The notes below the pieces were generated by a model. The model was not told the DNA's origin. It saw only the letters and a program-made list of their open reading frames with translations, and searched no databases. From Microbacterium neungamense (GTDB lineage: Bacteria; Actinomycetota; Actinomycetes; Actinomycetales; Microbacteriaceae): a stretch of DNA of 64,000 nucleotides. Both the position numbers and the translations under genes were made by a program. The stretch lies in NCBI RefSeq assembly GCF_024971095.1, contig NZ_CP069717.1, forward strand, positions 2,356,001 through 2,420,000. The letters are read 5' to 3'. Shown one piece after another: positions 61,717 to 64,000 of this stretch; position 1 is the first letter of the stretch, and every line of letters starts with the position of its first letter.

Positions 61717-62301
61717 ATGCGCCTCACCTCCTCCGCCGACCCCGCGCTGTGGATCCCCGTGACCGAGTCGTTCGGCTGGCGCGGACGCCGCCATCGCAAG
61801 GCGGCGATCCGGATGCTGCTCGACCAGGCGGCCGCCGGCGCCGGACGCGAATCGCTGCCCGGCTCCCGGTTCGGCACCTGGCTGGCCAGCCAGGCCGTGC
61901 CGATCGCCATGCGCCAGGCGCGCGGGCGGGTGCTGGCGTGGACGTGGAAGGCCGAGCCCGAGCTCGTGGTCGCGATGGCCACGGTGCAGGAGCTGACCCC
62001 GCATCTGCGCACCGCGCGCGCGATGATGCCGATGGAGTACGACGACACCGAGGCGTTCCCGACTCCGCTCGGCGTGGGGGAGAAGCTCGTGGTGGCGATC
62101 CCGCGGACTCCGGCTTCGCCGCCCTTCGCGACCTACACCTGGGACACCGGCACGCACCTGATCACACTGAACGCGGTGTGCAGCGACCGCCAGCGCTTCG
62201 GCACTCTGGAGGGCGCGCTGGACGATCTCGCCCGCAGCATCCGCATCGCCGACGACCTGACCGCGGGCGAGTCGGACATGCTCCGCCTCCCGCCGGCCTG
62301 A
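61717..62301 (+). CDS. Hypothetical protein (194 aa)
   Basis: No family recognised. It is soluble and rich in Arg/Ala (WRGRRHRKAAIRMLLDQAAA), with a mixed alpha/beta C-terminal half (VVAIPRTPASPPFATYTWDT, LITLNAVCSDRQRFGTLEGA, LDDLARSIRI). The segment before the end resembles the C-terminal region of proteins that estimate or bind lipids, but this is not enough to call. TACCGT (61705-61710) is 6 bases before the ATG, which fixes the start. Divergent from the glycosyltransferase gene. Confidence 0.6.
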   Translation: MRLTSSADPALWIPVTESFGWRGRRHRKAAIRMLLDQAAAGAGRESLPGSRFGTWLASQAVPIAMRQARGRVLAWTWKAEPELVVAMATVQELTPHLRTARAMMPMEYDDTEAFPTPLGVGEKLVVAIPRTPASPPFATYTWDTGTHLITLNAVCSDRQRFGTLEGALDDLARSIRIADDLTAGESDMLRLPPA

Positions 62302-62341
62302 ACTCCGCCCGGCCAGAGCGCGTCCGCCCGACCTCCCGCCG

Positions 62342-62846
62342 TCAGGACCGGAGCGCGGTCTCGATCACCTCGTGAGCCGGCGCGTGCAGGGCCTCCGCGG
62401 CCGTCCGGCCGGTCGCGGCGAGGTAGCGGTCCGCGAGGCGGTTGCCGACCGCATAGCCGCCACCGGTCGGCACACCCACCGGCTGACCGCCGAAGCGGCG
62501 CGCCGTGGCGTCGCCGAGCACCCACGCGGCGAAGTTCTGCATCCCCTGGACGTCGAGCCCGGAGACGACCTTGTCGAACACGGCGTCGTCGTGCAGGTGC
62601 GCCCGCGCGATCGGGGTGTACCCGAGATCGTCGCCGTACAGCTGCCGCGCGAAGGCGTCGGCGAGCCCCTCCGAAACGACGTGGTCGCCGACCGCGACGG
62701 TCGCCGGGTTCCAGACGGCGCCGCCCGGCGCGAAGCGCAGGTTGTGGTGCAGCTCGTGCACCGCGGACGCCTCCAGTCGCGCCAGGTTCTCGTCGGTCGG
62801 CCACAGCGTGAGGCTGATGTAGCCGGTCCATCATCGTGATCGTCAT
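62342..62846 (-). pseudogene. DUF2268 (putative Zn-protease) gene with internal deletion
   Basis: A promoter (TACCGT 62854-62859) lies 7 bases before ATG 62846, encoding MTITMM, the normal family start. The sequence then jumps, out of frame, to TGYISLTLWPTDENLARLEA and VHELHHNLRFAPGGAVWNPA (HExxH). The C-terminal 140 residues are complete, through SGLDVQGMQNFAAWVLGDAT to the TGA. About 150-200 residues between start and metal site are missing. A short in-frame product from an inner GTG near 62761 is possible but would lack half the protein. Confidence 0.7.
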
Positions 62847-62918
62847 GTCTGCCACGGTAGAAGTTGACGCAGCGGACAGGTCAACCTCGGGCATCCGACC
62901 CCGCGTGCCGACCCGCGA

Positions 62919-64000
62919 TCAGATGTTCACGTCTCCGACGAGGTTGACCTTGATGCCCATGCCGTCGAACATCGCGGCCTTGGCGAGGAGGGCCTTGTCG
63001 GCGGTCTCGGCGTCGGGGGCGTAGACGACCTGCGCGTGGTTGGCCTTGTGCCGGGCCATGAACTGGTCGCGGGTCTGGCCGTGCAGCACCACGTGCGCGA
63101 TCGGCCACTCCGGATTGGTGGCGTTCTTGCGGCGCTGCGTCTCCTCCTCGGGCAGCTCGATCACGGTGCCGCGGAAGATGTCGGCCTGCAGGATGCCGTC
63201 GGCGATGAACACCCGGCTGATCACGACCTCGCCCGGCTTGGAGACGCCGTTGATCGTGGATCCGCCCGCGGGGAAGAAGACGTGCCCCTGCCGCCAGCCC
63301 TCGGCCTTGTCCCAGCCGCCGAGGTGCGAGGCAGGCACCGAGCCGGAGATCTCGTAGACCCAGACGAACTCGCCGTCGTACTCCTCCCCCCAGCGCACGT
63401 CGTGCAGGGTGTTGTCCGGCACCAGGCCCATGGCGCGCCAGACCCGGTCGGTGACCAGCGCATCCACCGCGACGGCCTCGTCGGCCTCGTTGAAGTGCGG
63501 GAACGCGCGGCCCTCGTGCAGCACCCGCGAACCGTCGCGCGAGGTCACCGGCGGCCGCTCCGTGGAGTTCAGGATGCCCTCGGCGAGGTCGGATGCCGGC
63601 ACGAGGTCCTTCAACCCCTGCTGGTACTGGATGCCGACCGCGTCCAGCCCGAAGTCGTCGGCGATCCGGAGTGCGGCGATGTACATCTTCAGCTGCCACT
63701 GCACCTGGTCGCGGGTGAGTTCGGTGGCGGGGTCCTCGCCGTAGCGGAAGGTCATGCCGCGGTCGATCAGCCAGTCGTAGGCGGCGTCCGCCTCGGCATC
63801 CGTCACGCGCAGCATCTCGGCGTACAGCGCCGACTGCGAGAGCCGCTCCTTGTAGATGCCGGTCGCGTTCAGCAGCTCGTCATCGAAGATCGCGTTGTAC
63901 ATGCCCATGCAGCCCTCGTCGAACACGCCGATGATCGCCTTGTCCGCGAGCAGCTCGGCGGCGAGCGCCTGGCCGAGCTCCTTCTCCGGGGAGTCGGGCA
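62919..64000 (-). CDS. L-fucose/L-arabinose isomerase family protein (5' end outside window)
   Basis: The visible 360 residues hold the central and C-terminal domains of the FucI/AraA-type fold: GVFDEGCMGMYNAIFDDELL (metal-ligand region), QWQLKMYIAALRIADDFGLD, GIQYQQGLKDL and DVRWGEEYDGEFVWVYEISG. It would interconvert an aldose and a ketose using Mn, but many members of this branch have no tested substrate. The frame is open to the window edge. It faces the DUF2268 pseudogene end to start, with 72 bases between. Confidence 0.8.
   Translation of the reverse strand, partial: PDSPEKELGQALAAELLADKAIIGVFDEGCMGMYNAIFDDELLNATGIYKERLSQSALYAEMLRVTDAEADAAYDWLIDRGMTFRYGEDPATELTRDQVQWQLKMYIAALRIADDFGLDAVGIQYQQGLKDLVPASDLAEGILNSTERPPVTSRDGSRVLHEGRAFPHFNEADEAVAVDALVTDRVWRAMGLVPDNTLHDVRWGEEYDGEFVWVYEISGSVPASHLGGWDKAEGWRQGHVFFPAGGSTINGVSKPGEVVISRVFIADGILQADIFRGTVIELPEEETQRRKNATNPEWPIAHVVLHGQTRDQFMARHKANHAQVVYAPDAETADKALLAKAAMFDGMGIKVNLVGDVNI

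Noticed and set aside
1..64000. tRNA or rRNA genes
   Set aside because: I looked in the gaps for cloverleaf-like segments ending in CCA and for rRNA core sequences and found none; gaps are mostly under 200 bases.

Overview
The window is about 64 kb of very GC-rich (roughly 70%) chromosomal DNA from an actinobacterium. Codon choice, the haem pathway type, an N-domain-less ClpB, an HspR operator and several protein families point to Microbacteriaceae, most likely Microbacterium or a close relative. This placement comes from reading the sequence, not from a search. Genes are dense, with many 1- or 4-base stop/start overlaps. About 25 genes have a TAnnnT- or CAGnnT-type -10 hexamer exactly 6-7 bases before their start codon, which implies leaderless transcripts. 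I used this to choose several start codons.

Layout. 1-1400: a TPP-riboswitch-controlled ECF thiamine-precursor transporter (ATPase cut by the window edge) divergent from a D,D-carboxypeptidase. 2902-8148: a heterodimeric ABC exporter and a glycosyltransferase. 8347-12246: an acyl-CoA hydrolase, an ABC ATPase with a 440-residue acidic tail, and a small unknown protein. 12355-22401: a nearly complete coproporphyrin-dependent haem cluster (hemL, B, D, C, Q, Y, E and A; no ferrochelatase), interrupted by three small envelope proteins. 22435-24854: palindromic repeats, then an atypical 1.5-kb insertion with one P-loop ATPase gene, flanked by a duplicated 5' end of a HhH-GPD DNA-repair gene. 24953-31911: an eroded N-glycan/mannoside locus: binding protein, permease and endoglycosidase remnants, GH5 beta-mannosidase-like enzyme, LacI regulator and GH38 alpha-mannosidase. 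31943-41050: serine hydrolases, glyS, M13 peptidase, MATE transporter and TrmH-type methyltransferase. 41117-44354: a manganese-type ABC transporter with its MntR-like regulator and twin operators. 44387-54831: metabolic and repair genes (pyrE, xthA), a two-component system and an ABC-2 exporter. 54855-58330: clpB and coaBC with an HspR box inside the coaBC frame. 58375-64000: NRDE protein, GlxA-type regulator, glycosyltransferase, and a fucose-isomerase-like gene cut by the window edge.

Two features run across the window. First, several genes are broken by clean internal deletions that keep the promoter, start codon and C-terminus (sugar permease/endoglycosidase, sugar-binding protein, a HAD phosphatase, a DUF222-HNH gene and a DUF2268 gene). 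Second, the hexamer GGATGC/GCATCC is strongly over-represented on both strands. The best candidate for something undescribed is the single-gene ATPase island at 22613-24378.
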